Shown: positions 23,413-32,825, counted from the first letter of the stretch. The stretch is 64,000 nucleotides of DNA from Firm-04 sp045591925 (GCA_045591925.1 JAZNTW010000066.1:1-64000); one strand, 5' to 3'. Program-made: numbers and translations. The notes: generated by a model from the sequence alone, not told the origin.

Positions 23413-25398
23413 ATGCCCGAAATTCATGTGTTACCGAAGGACATAGCGGAGCTGATTGCCGCCGGCGAGGTCATTGAACGTCCTGCCTCCGTGCTGAAAG
23501 AGCTGACTGAAAATGCCATTGACGCAGGTGCGAAACGCATTACCGCAGAATTGAAGCGCGGCGGCGTGATGTATCTTCGCGTGACCGATGACGGCTGCGG
23601 CATTGCGCCGGAGCAGGTGAAAACGGCGTTTCTGCGCCATGCGACCAGTAAAATTCAGACGGCAGATGACCTCGAAACGATTTTTACACTCGGCTTTCGC
23701 GGTGAAGCGCTTGCTTCGATCTGCGCCGTTTCGCGGATGGAGATCCTGACGCGGAAAAAGGGTTCGGAATATGGTGTGCATTATGCGCTGGAGGGTGGCG
23801 CGGAAACTGCCTTTGAACAAAGCGGCTGTCCGGAGGGGACGACCGTTGTTGTGCGCGATTTGTTTTATAATGTACCGGTGCGCGCCGGATTTCTCAAAAA
23901 GGATACCGCGGAGGGCAATGCGGCAGCGAATATTTTTCAGAAGATCGCACTCTCGCATCCGGAGATCTCGTTCCGCCTGATTCGCGAGAATAAAACAGAG
24001 TTTGTTACGCCCGGCGACGGTGAGTTATATTCTGCGATATATGCAATTTTCGGCAAGGATTTTGCGCGCGACCTGCTGACTGTGAGCTATCAGGAGCAGG
24101 AAAACGGCGGTATTTCCGTTGACGGATATGTTATGAAGCCGCTGTATTCCCGTCCGAATCGTGCGCATCAGCTCTTTTTTGTCAATGGCAGATCAGTACG
24201 CTCGTTCACGATGATTTCTGCAATCGAGGACGCGTATAAAACCTTGATCATGACCGGAAAATATCCGGCTTGCGTGCTGATGCTGCGCGTCTCGCCGCGA
24301 ATTGTCGATGTCAATATGCACCCGACAAAAGCCGAGGTGCGCTTCTCGGATGAAAAACGGATTTACAACGCGATATATTTTGCCGTACTGAGCGCGCTGG
24401 AGCAGAATCATCTGGTGTATGAGTTTCAGCTGCCGTCGCAGCAAAAGGCTTCCGGTACGGCAGCAGCGCCGATTCCGCCGCAGACAGCACCGCCGAAGCG
24501 TGACTGGTATGCACCGATTGCCGGAACGGATCGGAATACGCCGGAGCCGTTGTTTGTCAATCGGTCCGAAACGCCTGCTCCGCGTGTGCCGGACAGTATC
24601 CCGAACAAAGAAACACCGGCAGCGCCGCAGCCAAAATCGGAGCCGCCGCGTGTGATACCGGAGGTGCGAAAAACAGCGCCCGAACCGATTGCAAAGCCGG
24701 CAGTGCCGATTCATGCGAAGCCTGTTGAGATTCCCATTGTGCCGCAGCCGGCAAAACCGGATGTCGTTCATGCTGCACCGGCAGAGAAGCCCGAAGTGCG
24801 GAATGCGGCAATTTCTGCGGTTCAGCGAGAAAAAATCATCGTGATCGGGGAGCTGTTTGAGAACTATGTGCTTGCCGAAGCCGGTGAGCAATTTGTCATG
24901 ATTGATAAGCACGCGGCGCATGAGCGCATTTTGTTTGAGCGATTCCGGATGCGTGAGTGCAAGGATCGTCAAACCTTGCTGACGCCGGTGCGTGTGCTTT
25001 TGACAGCGGATGAGATCACCGCATTGCAGGAGATGGAGGAAACACTGCTCGGCTGTGGCTTCACGTTTGATTTCAGCGAGTCGCCGGTCGTACAGCTGAC
25101 GGGTGTGCCGCTTTCCTGTGCGGAGCTTGATTTTGACCGGATTGCCGCAGAGCTTGCGGCGAACTGTGCAAAGCATCAGGCACAGCCCGATTCGCATCTG
25201 CTGGATGATATGTTCCATGATCTTGCGTGCAAGGCGGCGATTCGTGCCGGCTCGCATAATACAAAAGAGGAGCTGCAATCGCTTGCTGTTCAGGTCTGGG
25301 AAAATGAGCAGATTCGTCATTGTCCGCACGGACGGCCGGTGTTGTTTTTGCTCTCAAAATATCAGCTCGAAAAGCAATTTAAGCGGATACAGAATTAA
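23413..25398 (+). CDS. mutL: DNA mismatch repair protein MutL (endonuclease type)
   Basis: A 661-residue MutL. The N-terminal GHKL ATPase has ELTENAIDAGAKRI, DDGCGI and ATSKIQTADDL with GFRGEAL (residues 1-330). A Pro/Ala-rich linker spans about 340-470. The C-terminal dimerisation/endonuclease domain carries DKHAAHERILFE, the metal-binding D-x-H-A-x2-E-x4-E motif, and CPHGRP. MutL nicks the new strand after MutS signals a mismatch; the motif fits organisms without MutH. AAAGGAAA precedes the ATG. Confidence 0.95.
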   Translation: MPEIHVLPKDIAELIAAGEVIERPASVLKELTENAIDAGAKRITAELKRGGVMYLRVTDDGCGIAPEQVKTAFLRHATSKIQTADDLETIFTLGFRGEALASICAVSRMEILTRKKGSEYGVHYALEGGAETAFEQSGCPEGTTVVVRDLFYNVPVRAGFLKKDTAEGNAAANIFQKIALSHPEISFRLIRENKTEFVTPGDGELYSAIYAIFGKDFARDLLTVSYQEQENGGISVDGYVMKPLYSRPNRAHQLFFVNGRSVRSFTMISAIEDAYKTLIMTGKYPACVLMLRVSPRIVDVNMHPTKAEVRFSDEKRIYNAIYFAVLSALEQNHLVYEFQLPSQQKASGTAAAPIPPQTAPPKRDWYAPIAGTDRNTPEPLFVNRSETPAPRVPDSIPNKETPAAPQPKSEPPRVIPEVRKTAPEPIAKPAVPIHAKPVEIPIVPQPAKPDVVHAAPAEKPEVRNAAISAVQREKIIVIGELFENYVLAEAGEQFVMIDKHAAHERILFERFRMRECKDRQTLLTPVRVLLTADEITALQEMEETLLGCGFTFDFSESPVVQLTGVPLSCAELDFDRIAAELAANCAKHQAQPDSHLLDDMFHDLACKAAIRAGSHNTKEELQSLAVQVWENEQIRHCPHGRPVLFLLSKYQLEKQFKRIQN

Positions 25399-25401
25399 AA
25401 T

Positions 25402-25800
25402 ATGGTTGAATTATTTGCGTGGCTTTCCGTTCGTGAAACCGCGGCGGATGAAGATACATTGCCGCCGGGGACCTCGGAACGGATTATGAATGAGGTGCAG
25501 GAAATCCTGCAGCAATGTGACTGCGGCATCCGGCTGCACTATATGAACGGGCAGCCCTTTTTGCAGACGGCATTCAGCGCCAATCACCGGACAGCGGAGA
25601 CGGATGCGATCATCGGCGTATATTCCCGTATCGCGGCAACGGCGGCCGGCAGCTACGGCGTGCTGTATCTGCGTGATGACGAGGATGCGCAGTTTTATAA
25701 TGATATGCAGGTGTATCATTTTCGCAGAGGTGCGGTGATACACGGCGTAGAACCGGTGTTTTCGCCTTGTATCCCAAAGCTGGAGGATGCGGTGCAATAA
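25402..25800 (+). CDS. Imm7-like immunity family protein
   Basis: A 132-residue protein. The pattern ELFAWLSVRETAADEDT, then MNGQPFLQTAFSANHR, then GSYGVLYLRDDEDAQFYND and FSPCIPKLED resembles the Imm7 family of polymorphic-toxin immunity proteins. It starts 3 bases after the mutL stop with no strong ribosome binding site, so it relies on coupling. No toxin gene is adjacent. The family call is from memory of the motif; a lone immunity gene inside a repair operon is unusual. Confidence 0.6.
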   Translation: MVELFAWLSVRETAADEDTLPPGTSERIMNEVQEILQQCDCGIRLHYMNGQPFLQTAFSANHRTAETDAIIGVYSRIAATAAGSYGVLYLRDDEDAQFYNDMQVYHFRRGAVIHGVEPVFSPCIPKLEDAVQ

Positions 25801-25866
25801 CCGAAAAACGCATTACATGGGACGCTGTCTCCTGACATCGTATACCATACATTTATAATGGGCATA

Positions 25867-25918
25867 TTAAGGCAATACCGCCAAGCCGTAAGGCGGCCTT
25901 TGCGCGGTGTTGCCTTAA
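25867..25918. repeat. TTAA-type miniature element, 52-bp short copy
   Basis: TTAA-GGCAATACCGCCAAGCC to GGTGTTGCC-TTAA. This near-palindrome can fold into one long hairpin. It lies in the gap between the Imm7-like gene and miaA and may add a terminator-like structure. Confidence 0.85.
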
Positions 25919-25971
25919 GATAAAATGCTTCACAGTACAAATAAAATTTCTGTCGGATAGGAGGTGCGGAG

Positions 25972-26931
25972 ATGCAGAATAAACCGCTTGTGGCGGCGGT
26001 GGTCGGGGCGACCGCTTCCGGAAAAACCGCACTCGGTGTGCAGATTGCAAAAGCCTTTGACGGCGAAGTGATTTCGGCAGATTCCATGCAGATTTATCAG
26101 GGCTTGGATATTGCAACAGCAAAGCCGACCGCTGACGAGATGCAGGGGATTCCGCATCATCTGATTTCGGTTCTGCCGCCGGAGCAGGCTTGCTCGGTTG
26201 CGGAATATGTAGAGATGGCACGTGTGAAAATCGCGGAGATTCTTGCAAAAAATAAATTACCGGTGATTGTTGGCGGCACGGGGCTGTATGTGGATTCTCT
26301 GCTTGATAATATCCAGTTTCCGGATATTCCGGCAGATGACGCGCTGCGCGAACAGCTTCATGCAGAGGCAGAAGCGGCAGGCAATGCGGCGATGCTGGAA
26401 AAACTGCGTGTCTGTGATCCGGAAACTGCGGCGCAGCTGCATGAAAATAATCTGCGGCGCATCATCCGTGCGCTGGAGGTCTATACGCTGACGGGCATTC
26501 CGCTTTCGGAACACGCAAGGCGCAGCAGAGCCGTACCGCCGCCATGGGACGTTCTGCGCATCGGGATTGGCTTTGCGGAGCGGGAACGGCAGTATGCAAG
26601 AATCCGTGCGCGGGTTGACAAAATGCTTGAAATGGGGCTTGCCGACGAGGTCAGAGCAGAATATGACTCCGGCAGACGGCGTGCAACCGCTGCGATGGCG
26701 ATTGGATATAAGGAACTGCTGCCGTGGCTGCGGAATGAAGAAGCACTCGATCTCGGAATCCAGCGCATCAAACAGGAAACTTGTCGATATGCAAAGCGTC
26801 AGGGAACATGGTTTCGTCGAAATACACAAACAAACTGGATTGTGCGAGATGAGGATTGTTCCGAAAGTCGAATTTTTGAGAACGTTGAAAAAATGTTCCA
26901 AAATAACTTGGCGAAACGGGGCGCGGTGTGA
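25972..26931 (+). CDS. miaA: tRNA dimethylallyltransferase
   Basis: A 319-residue enzyme that prenylates A37 of tRNAs reading UNN codons. The P-loop is GATASGKTALG (residues 13-23), followed by SADSMQIYQGLDIATAKPT (the conserved Asp/Thr active-site segment) and VGGTGLYVDSLL. The tRNA-binding insert and IGYKELLPWL follow, and the C-terminus has CRYAKRQGTWFRR. AGGAGGTG precedes the ATG. The hfq gene follows, as in many bacteria. Confidence 0.95.
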   Translation: MQNKPLVAAVVGATASGKTALGVQIAKAFDGEVISADSMQIYQGLDIATAKPTADEMQGIPHHLISVLPPEQACSVAEYVEMARVKIAEILAKNKLPVIVGGTGLYVDSLLDNIQFPDIPADDALREQLHAEAEAAGNAAMLEKLRVCDPETAAQLHENNLRRIIRALEVYTLTGIPLSEHARRSRAVPPPWDVLRIGIGFAERERQYARIRARVDKMLEMGLADEVRAEYDSGRRRATAAMAIGYKELLPWLRNEEALDLGIQRIKQETCRYAKRQGTWFRRNTQTNWIVRDEDCSESRIFENVEKMFQNNLAKRGAV

Positions 26932-26937
26932 TATAAT
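26908..26937 (+). promoter_or_regulatory. hfq promoter inside the miaA 3' end
   Basis: TTGGCG at 26908-26913, an 18-bp spacer and TATAAT at 26932-26937. Confidence 0.5.
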
Positions 26938-27034
26938 AGAATATGTGTAATTGCCGATAGGTGTAGTATGCCCTGCGGCGGTTCCGACAGCATATACATA
27001 TTGTGCTAATATAAAAGAAATGAGGCAAGAAACC

Positions 27035-27286
27035 ATGACCAATAAAGGACTCAATCTTCAGGATGTATTTCTGAATCAGGCGCGCAAGGAGCGTCTGCCG
27101 CTGACCATTTTCTTGACGAATGGCTATCAGTTTAAGGGCATCATTCGCGGCTTTGATTCGTTCATTGTCATTCTGGAAACAGATGGCAGACAGCAGCTTG
27201 TCTATAAGCACGCGATTTCCACAATCGTACCGGCAAGACCGATTTCGATTCTGGACGCGATGGAGCAGCGCGAGGAAGCTGAGTAA
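27035..27286 (+). CDS. hfq: RNA chaperone Hfq
   Basis: An 83-residue Sm-like protein: NLQDVFLNQARKERLPLTIF covers the alpha helix and Sm1, and VYKHAISTIVPAR is Sm2 with the Y/F-K-H signature. It forms hexameric rings that help small RNAs pair with mRNAs. The ATG at 27035 is preceded by GAGG; a slightly longer start is possible. Confidence 0.93.
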   Translation: MTNKGLNLQDVFLNQARKERLPLTIFLTNGYQFKGIIRGFDSFIVILETDGRQQLVYKHAISTIVPARPISILDAMEQREEAE

Positions 27287-27291
27287 ACCAT

Positions 27292-28551
27292 ATGAACGAA
27301 ATTACAACGCGAATCCTCAAATTTCTACTGCTGGTGTTCGCCGTTGTACTGGCTTCTTCCATTTTCTATCATCTGTTCTATTCGAGCTATGAAACCGAAA
27401 ATGCGACCTATTATGAAGTCAGCGATGTTTCGAGCTTTCAGGGCGTCTATGTCCGCGATGAGGTCGTTCAATCATATTCCGGCACGGGTGCTGTAAGGTA
27501 CTGCGTGGACGATGGCGCGAAGCTCGGCGTGGGCAGCGTGATTGCGGAGGTTTATTCCGACCCGGAGCAGATTGATTTGCGCAGACGCATCGCCGAAAAG
27601 GAAGACGAGATCGCTATGCTCAGAAAGATCGAGAATCCCGGCACCAGTGAAAATGCACAGCCGGCAAATCTCGCTTCGTTGATTGATGAACAGTATAAAA
27701 ATATGATCCGGCTGCGTGAACGGCAGGATTATTCTGCACTGAGCAGCGCGAAGCAGGATATGACCGTGCTGATGAGCACCTACGAAAAGGTGACCGGCTC
27801 CGGCGTCGATTTCAATGATCGGATCGTTGCGCTGGAGGACGAGGTCGCCAGACTGAATCAGCAGCTTGCGGCACCGGAAAAAACAATCCCTGCACCGGAA
27901 AGCGTGTATTTTGTCAGCTATGTGGATGGATATGAGGACGTCTTTACGCCCGAAAATCTGAAATCGTTGACGCCGGAGCAGATCCGTGCGGTTTCCGATG
28001 ACGGAAAGCGCTCTGAAACCGATACGGGCGAGCAGGTGATCGGCAAGCTGATTCGGGATTATGCATGGTATATTGTCGGCGTATTCGATAACCGGAAAAT
28101 GCGGCTCTCCGAGGGCGACAGTACAAAAATCCGACTGGAATCGGTTCCGCAGGAGCTGACTGTCGATGTTGTTTCTTTGTCTGCAACGGGTGAAATTGAT
28201 CAGACACAGGGCGTTTTTCGCTGTGATGAGTTGACCCATGATACCGTTCAGCATCGTACCGAGCGTGTTGAGCTCGTTCGGGATACCGTGGAGGGAATCC
28301 GTATACCGCGTTCTGCAATCCGATTCAAAACGCTTGTCGAGGAGCAGACGGACGAGGACGGCAATGTTTCAACAACTACCACCGATTATAAGGGCGTGTA
28401 TGTTCTTGTCGGTGAAACGCCGGAATTCCGCAAGATAGATGTAATTTATGAGGATGAGAACTACTATCTCTCCAGTCTGGATGCGGGAAGCGGCTATATT
28501 GCACTCTATGACGATATTATCGTGAAGGGAGTGATGGCGGATGGCGAATGA
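27292..28551 (+). CDS. HlyD-family membrane protein upstream of division genes
   Basis: A 419-residue protein. One N-terminal membrane anchor (about 8-28, ILKFLLLVFAVVLASSIFY) precedes a lipoyl/barrel-sandwich half (about 40-90), a coiled-coil section (about 95-185), then the second half and a beta-barrel domain. It has no adjacent ABC transporter. The gene starts 5 bases after hfq and overlaps yggS by 11 bases, so it belongs to the hfq-to-divIVA transcription unit. HlyD-like proteins in this position next to ylm/sepF genes recur in Clostridia; the function is unknown but an envelope or division role is likely. Confidence 0.7.
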   Translation: MNEITTRILKFLLLVFAVVLASSIFYHLFYSSYETENATYYEVSDVSSFQGVYVRDEVVQSYSGTGAVRYCVDDGAKLGVGSVIAEVYSDPEQIDLRRRIAEKEDEIAMLRKIENPGTSENAQPANLASLIDEQYKNMIRLRERQDYSALSSAKQDMTVLMSTYEKVTGSGVDFNDRIVALEDEVARLNQQLAAPEKTIPAPESVYFVSYVDGYEDVFTPENLKSLTPEQIRAVSDDGKRSETDTGEQVIGKLIRDYAWYIVGVFDNRKMRLSEGDSTKIRLESVPQELTVDVVSLSATGEIDQTQGVFRCDELTHDTVQHRTERVELVRDTVEGIRIPRSAIRFKTLVEEQTDEDGNVSTTTTDYKGVYVLVGETPEFRKIDVIYEDENYYLSSLDAGSGYIALYDDIIVKGVMADGE

Positions 28552-29281
28552 GTTTGCACCCTGCACGGACGAGCAGAAGCAAGCTGTATTGGAGCGACTT
28601 GCGGTGATTCGGAAGAATATTGCCGAAAGCTGTGCCGCAGCAGACAGATCGCCGGATTCCGTGACGCTGATGGCAGTCACGAAAACAGTTTCGCCGGAGC
28701 TGATAAACCTTGCGGTTCAGCAGGGCGTGCGCGTACTCGGTGAAAATCGGGTGCAGGAGTTCCTCTCCAAGCGCGACGACTACCGCAGTGACGCAGAAGT
28801 ACAGTTTATAGGACATTTACAGACCAATAAGGTCAGACAGATTATAGACAAAGTATCGTTGATTCAATCTGTGGACAGCCTCCACCTTGCGGAAGCAATC
28901 GACAAGGCTGCCGCGCAGTGCGGTATCATTATGCCGATATTGCTGGAAGTAAACATTTGCGGCGAAACAAGCAAGTCAGGTGTTTCCGCGGCAGAATTGC
29001 CGCAGCTTCTTGCAGATGTCGGAAAGCTGCCGCATCTTCGCGCAGAGGGATTGATGACGATTCCGCCGTTTACCACCGATGAGGCACAGCAAATACAGAC
29101 CTTTACGGAAATGGAACGGCTCTATCGGCAGATGCAGCAGGTTGCACCTCTCAAAATCCTTTCGATGGGAATGTCGGGAGATTATGCAGCGGCGATTCGC
29201 TGCGGTGCAACGCTTGTTCGGATCGGCAGCGCATTGTTTGGCGCGCGGAATTATCCGCAGCCGGTATCTGCTCTGCTTTAA
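28541..29281 (+). CDS. yggS: YggS/PLPBP-family pyridoxal phosphate protein
   Basis: A 246-residue alanine-racemase-like TIM barrel. The PLP-binding lysine is in LMAVTKTVSPELI (about residue 46). GENRVQEFLSK, IGHLQTNKVR and LSMGMSGDYAAAIRCGATLV with RIGSALFG are family hallmarks. It maintains PLP and amino-acid homeostasis. It overlaps the preceding gene and lies directly upstream of sepF, the usual order. Confidence 0.93.
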   Translation: MANEFAPCTDEQKQAVLERLAVIRKNIAESCAAADRSPDSVTLMAVTKTVSPELINLAVQQGVRVLGENRVQEFLSKRDDYRSDAEVQFIGHLQTNKVRQIIDKVSLIQSVDSLHLAEAIDKAAAQCGIIMPILLEVNICGETSKSGVSAAELPQLLADVGKLPHLRAEGLMTIPPFTTDEAQQIQTFTEMERLYRQMQQVAPLKILSMGMSGDYAAAIRCGATLVRIGSALFGARNYPQPVSALL

Positions 29282-29359
29282 TCATTGCAATGAGATATGC
29301 GTATGGGAGTGCCTGTGCGTATGCCGGAACTATCAATCAGAAAGAAAAGGAGAATCCAG

Positions 29360-29896
29360 ATGAAACTTTTTGACACATTCCGTGATTTCTTTGCACCGCA
29401 GGATGAGGATTCCTACGAAACCGAGCCGGTGCGCGAAAGCAGAGATTCCCGTGAACGCAGAGAAGTTCGCGACTCGCTGCGGGAAACGATGCGTGAGCAG
29501 GAGGATAATTCTGCCCGCGAGGTACGTCAGCCCACTCCGCTTCGGGAAAGCTATAAGCCGGAGCCTGATTTTGCGGCAACGAAGCGCGATAATAAGGTTG
29601 TGAATATTCAGGCAACCGCACAGCTTCAGGTTGTTCTTGTGAAGCCGGAGGTGTTTACCGACGCGAAGCAGATTGCGGATCATCTGATCTCTAAGAAAAC
29701 GGTTGTTCTGAATCTTGAAACTGCTTCTGCTGAGAATAAGCGCAGAATTATCGACTTTCTTGTCGGTGTTGCATATGCAAATGGCGGCAGCCTCAAGCCG
29801 GTCGCCAATCTGACGTATATCATTACACCTTATAATGTCGGCTTTATTGGCGAGGACCTCGTCAATGAGCTGGAAACCAACGGCGTGATTATGTAA
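29360..29896 (+). CDS. sepF: cell division protein SepF
   Basis: A 178-residue protein. An N-terminal amphipathic membrane-targeting helix (MKLFDTFRDFF) is followed by a charged, flexible linker (about 15-85) and the SepF domain (about 88-178) with VVLVKPEVFTDAKQIADHL and LNLETASAENKRRIIDFL and VGVAYANGG. It links FtsZ filaments to the membrane. AAAGGAG precedes the ATG at 29360, which I prefer to a longer frame. Confidence 0.92.
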   Translation: MKLFDTFRDFFAPQDEDSYETEPVRESRDSRERREVRDSLRETMREQEDNSAREVRQPTPLRESYKPEPDFAATKRDNKVVNIQATAQLQVVLVKPEVFTDAKQIADHLISKKTVVLNLETASAENKRRIIDFLVGVAYANGGSLKPVANLTYIITPYNVGFIGEDLVNELETNGVIM

Positions 29897-29933
29897 GCTG
29901 ATCGGATGCTTTTTTAGGCGGAAGGAGAACCCG

Positions 29934-30635
29934 ATGATTACTGCAAAAGATATTCAAAAGAAGAAATTTGAAAAGGTGAAATTCGGTTACAGCCCGGAGG
30001 AAGTGGATGCGTTTCTCTCGCAGATTGAGAATGATCTGCGTCTGATGCAGCAGGATCTCGATGATTCCAATGATAAAATCCAGCTTCTGGCTGATAAGGT
30101 TCGTGAATATAAGGACTATGAGGAAGACCTGAAAAATGCACTGTTGCTTGCACAGAAGCAGGCGCGTCAGGTCGTTTCCGAGGCACAGGAAAAGGCTGCT
30201 GCAATCGAAGCAGAGGCACGTGCTTCTGTGGATACAGTCAAGTCGCAGGCGATGATTGATTCCGAGACGCAGCTCCAGAATATTACCGAGCAGCTTGCGC
30301 GCGAGAATGCTTCGCTTGTTAAAACACAGCGTCAGGTTTCTGATTTTAAGCGGACACTGTTCGAGATGTATAAGCAGCATCTGGAACTGATTTCCAGCCT
30401 GCCGGATTCGCCGGAGGATTTGGTTGATGAGGATGATGAAACAGAGGAGATCATCGAAATCATCGAAATTGAAGAGGAAGTCGAGGAGGAGACTGCTGTT
30501 CCGACAGAGACAGTCGCAGTAGAGCAGACTGCTTCGACCGATACTTCTGCCTTTGACAGTGCGGCATCCACTGCTTTTGGCAGCCGTCGCGATGATACCA
30601 GACGCGAGGACGCACGGAAGCGCTTTGATTTTTAA
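29934..30635 (+). CDS. divIVA: DivIVA-domain cell division protein
   Basis: A 233-residue coiled-coil protein. The N-terminal lipid-binding domain has IQKKKFEKVKFGYSPEEVDA and FLSQIENDL (residues 7-35). Long coiled coils at about 35-150 precede a very acidic segment (about 165-190) and a Ser/Thr-rich tail. It marks curved membrane and division sites. A terminator hairpin follows. Confidence 0.92.
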   Translation: MITAKDIQKKKFEKVKFGYSPEEVDAFLSQIENDLRLMQQDLDDSNDKIQLLADKVREYKDYEEDLKNALLLAQKQARQVVSEAQEKAAAIEAEARASVDTVKSQAMIDSETQLQNITEQLARENASLVKTQRQVSDFKRTLFEMYKQHLELISSLPDSPEDLVDEDDETEEIIEIIEIEEEVEEETAVPTETVAVEQTASTDTSAFDSAASTAFGSRRDDTRREDARKRFDF

Positions 30636-30640
30636 AAACA

Positions 30641-30687
30641 AAAGGGAACTTGCAGTGGCAGAGCTGTTATGCAGGTTCCTTTTTTTA
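30641..30687 (+). terminator. terminator after divIVA
   Basis: AAAGGGAACTTGCA pairs with TGCAGGTTCCTTT and is followed by a T run. It lies inside the leader of lspA, so some read-through is likely. Confidence 0.75.
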
Positions 30688-30719
30688 TCCGTTTGGAAAG
30701 GAGCAGCAGAGCCGTTTAT

Positions 30720-31349
30720 ATGACAATGATTCTTGTATGTGCGGTCATTGCAGCATTGACCGTGATCGACCAGCTCATAAAGCTGTGGGCGATTGCCAAT
30801 TTACAGGGGCAGCCTGACAGACCGTTTTTGCAGATCGGCAGCTTCGATTGGATGCACCTGCGCTATCTCGAAAATGACGGCGCCGCGTTTAGTATGCTCA
30901 GCGGAAACCGCGGCTTTTTGATCATATTTCCGATGATTATGATCGCGGTTTGCTTTTATGTTTTGATTCGACATGGCAAAACGCGCCGTTGGCTGCAAAT
31001 TGCACTGACGCTGATTGCGGCAGGTGGAATCGGAAATCTGATTGACCGCATCTTCCGTGATGGAAAAGTCGTGGATTACCTTGATTTTCAGCTTTTCAAT
31101 TTTGCAGTGTTCAATTTTGCGGATATCTGCGTGACGGTTGGCGTTGGACTGACCGTGATTGGCTTGCTGTTTATTGAAAAGGAAGTACCCGAAGCAGGAC
31201 GCTTGAAAAATGCGGAACGTGTTCCGTATGCGCGCATGGCTGCACCGCTTTCAGAAGCAGAAGAACTGCCGCTTGCAGAAGAGCTGCCGGCAGCCGACGA
31301 AGCGGCGACTCTCGAACCAACAGAGGAACCCGAAAATGCCGGCGCGTGA
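30720..31349 (+). CDS. lspA: lipoprotein signal peptidase II
   Basis: A 209-residue membrane peptidase that cuts prolipoprotein signal peptides. Four membrane segments are visible; the first begins MTMILVCAVIAALTVIDQL. The catalytic aspartates lie in GNLIDRIF and FNFADICVTVG, and LRYLENDGAAFSML is the conserved loop. A Glu/Ala-rich tail of about 50 residues is longer than usual. The ATG at 30720 is chosen because it begins the first membrane segment; AAAGGAG lies somewhat far upstream. It overlaps rluD by 14 bases. Confidence 0.92.
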   Translation: MTMILVCAVIAALTVIDQLIKLWAIANLQGQPDRPFLQIGSFDWMHLRYLENDGAAFSMLSGNRGFLIIFPMIMIAVCFYVLIRHGKTRRWLQIALTLIAAGGIGNLIDRIFRDGKVVDYLDFQLFNFAVFNFADICVTVGVGLTVIGLLFIEKEVPEAGRLKNAERVPYARMAAPLSEAEELPLAEELPAADEAATLEPTEEPENAGA

Positions 31350-32250
31350 ACTGCGGCTGATTGTGCCGGGATCCGATGCCGGTAAGCGACTTGACGCATG
31401 GCTTGCAGCACAGCCGGAGGCGGCATTGACGCGCTCTGCCATTCAGCAGCTTGCCGAAAAGGGCGAGATTTTCCGGAACGCAAAGGCTGCAAAGAAAAAT
31501 GAAAAGCTCCAAACAGGTGATGAAATCCTTGTACGGATTCCGGAACCGCAAATGCTCGATGTTCTGCCACAGGCGATTCCACTTGATATTGTGTATGAGG
31601 ACGCGGATTTGCTTGTCGTGAATAAAGCCAAGGGCATGGTGGTGCATCCTGCGCCGGGACATCCGGATGGTACGCTCGTCAATGCACTGCTCAGTCATTG
31701 CGCCGGACAGCTTTCCGGTATCAATGGCGTGATGCGGCCGGGCATTGTGCATCGGATTGACCGCGATACAAGCGGCTTGCTGATAGTCGCCAAGACCGAC
31801 CGTGCGCATCTTGGACTTGCCGAGCAGATTGCGGTGCATTCTTTTACGCGTGAATACGAGGCGATTTGCTGCGGCAGATTCAAAGAGGAAGCCGGAACGG
31901 TTCATGCGCCGATTGGCAGAGATCCGCGTGACCGGCAGAAAATGTGCGTGATTGCGACAAATTCCAAGGACGCAGTGACGCATTATACCGTTTTGGCGCA
32001 ATATGAACGCAATGCACACATCCGATGCCGTCTGGAAACCGGAAGAACGCATCAGATTCGCGTACATATGAAGCATCTCGGACATCCGGTGTATGGTGAC
32101 GCCGTGTACGGGAAAGCGGAAAAGGGTGTGCAGGGGCAATGTCTCCATGCGAAAAAAATCGGGTTCGTGCATCCGGTTACGGGCGAATATCTTGAATTTG
32201 ACTCGCCGCTGCCTGCATATTTTGAGGAAATACTGCGAAAGCTCTCGTAA
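31336..32250 (+). CDS. rluD: RluA/RluD-family rRNA pseudouridine synthase
   Basis: A 304-residue enzyme that converts uridines in 23S rRNA to pseudouridine. The S4 RNA-binding domain (about 15-65, GKRLDAWLAAQ to IFRNAKAAKKNEKL) precedes the catalytic domain with HRIDRDTSGLLIVAKT (catalytic Asp at about residue 138) and RLETGRTHQIRVHM. It overlaps lspA, the order commonly seen in Firmicutes. The exact RluA-type target is not fixed by sequence. Confidence 0.9.
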   Translation: MPARELRLIVPGSDAGKRLDAWLAAQPEAALTRSAIQQLAEKGEIFRNAKAAKKNEKLQTGDEILVRIPEPQMLDVLPQAIPLDIVYEDADLLVVNKAKGMVVHPAPGHPDGTLVNALLSHCAGQLSGINGVMRPGIVHRIDRDTSGLLIVAKTDRAHLGLAEQIAVHSFTREYEAICCGRFKEEAGTVHAPIGRDPRDRQKMCVIATNSKDAVTHYTVLAQYERNAHIRCRLETGRTHQIRVHMKHLGHPVYGDAVYGKAEKGVQGQCLHAKKIGFVHPVTGEYLEFDSPLPAYFEEILRKLS

Positions 32251-32285
32251 CAGAGCATTGTGCAGAGATGATAGGAGTATCCGGA

Positions 32286-32780
32286 ATGTATTTTACATAT
32301 TGTCCCGACTGCGGCGCAAAAACGATTCCGCGGCAAATGGGTGACGAGGGCGCGGTTCCGTATTGCGAGGGCTGCAAAAAAGCGCTGTTTGACACATTTT
32401 CTACCTGTGTGCTTTCGGTCGTGAAGAACGCTTCCGGCGAAATTGCGCTCATTCGGCAGAGCTATGGGCAGCAGGAAACCTTTGTCGGCGTTGCAGGCTA
32501 TATCAAACCGGGTGAAACCGCAGAAGAAGCTGCGCTGCGTGAAATCCATGAGGAAATCGGCGTAGAGCCGACAGATTTGTGCTTCCTGTTCAGCGCATGG
32601 CACGGCGCAAGAGATCAGCTGATGCTTTGTTTTTGTGCGAAATCCGATGCAGCGGCATTTCGATTGTCGCAGGAGGTGCGCGAGGCGAAGTGGTTTTCGC
32701 CGGATGAAGCCTGTGCGGCAGTTCGCTCCGGCAGCATCATTGAACAGCTTGTCCGTGCGGCAATATTGAAAGAAAAATGA
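32286..32780 (+). CDS. NUDIX hydrolase with N-terminal zinc ribbon
   Basis: A 164-residue protein. CPDCG and CEGCK form a zinc ribbon at residues 6-32, and the Nudix box GYIKPGETAEEAALREIHEE with IGV follows at about 75-97. It has the layout of NudC-like NAD pyrophosphatases but lacks the SQPWPFPxS motif, so the substrate is open. GGAG lies 9 bases before the ATG at 32286. Confidence 0.82.
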   Translation: MYFTYCPDCGAKTIPRQMGDEGAVPYCEGCKKALFDTFSTCVLSVVKNASGEIALIRQSYGQQETFVGVAGYIKPGETAEEAALREIHEEIGVEPTDLCFLFSAWHGARDQLMLCFCAKSDAAAFRLSQEVREAKWFSPDEACAAVRSGSIIEQLVRAAILKEK

Positions 32781-32796
32781 AAAATCTGAAAATTAC

Positions 32797-32825
32797 TTGA
32801 AAAATGCGGCAATATTTGATATAAT
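32797..32825 (+). promoter_or_regulatory. promoter of pssA-psd
   Basis: TTGAAA at 32797-32802, a 17-bp spacer and TATAAT at 32820-32825. Confidence 0.75.

Noticed and set aside
24193..25329. 378-residue open frame antisense to mutL
   Set aside because: Arg/His/Cys-rich composition typical of a shadow frame; mutL is clearly the real gene.
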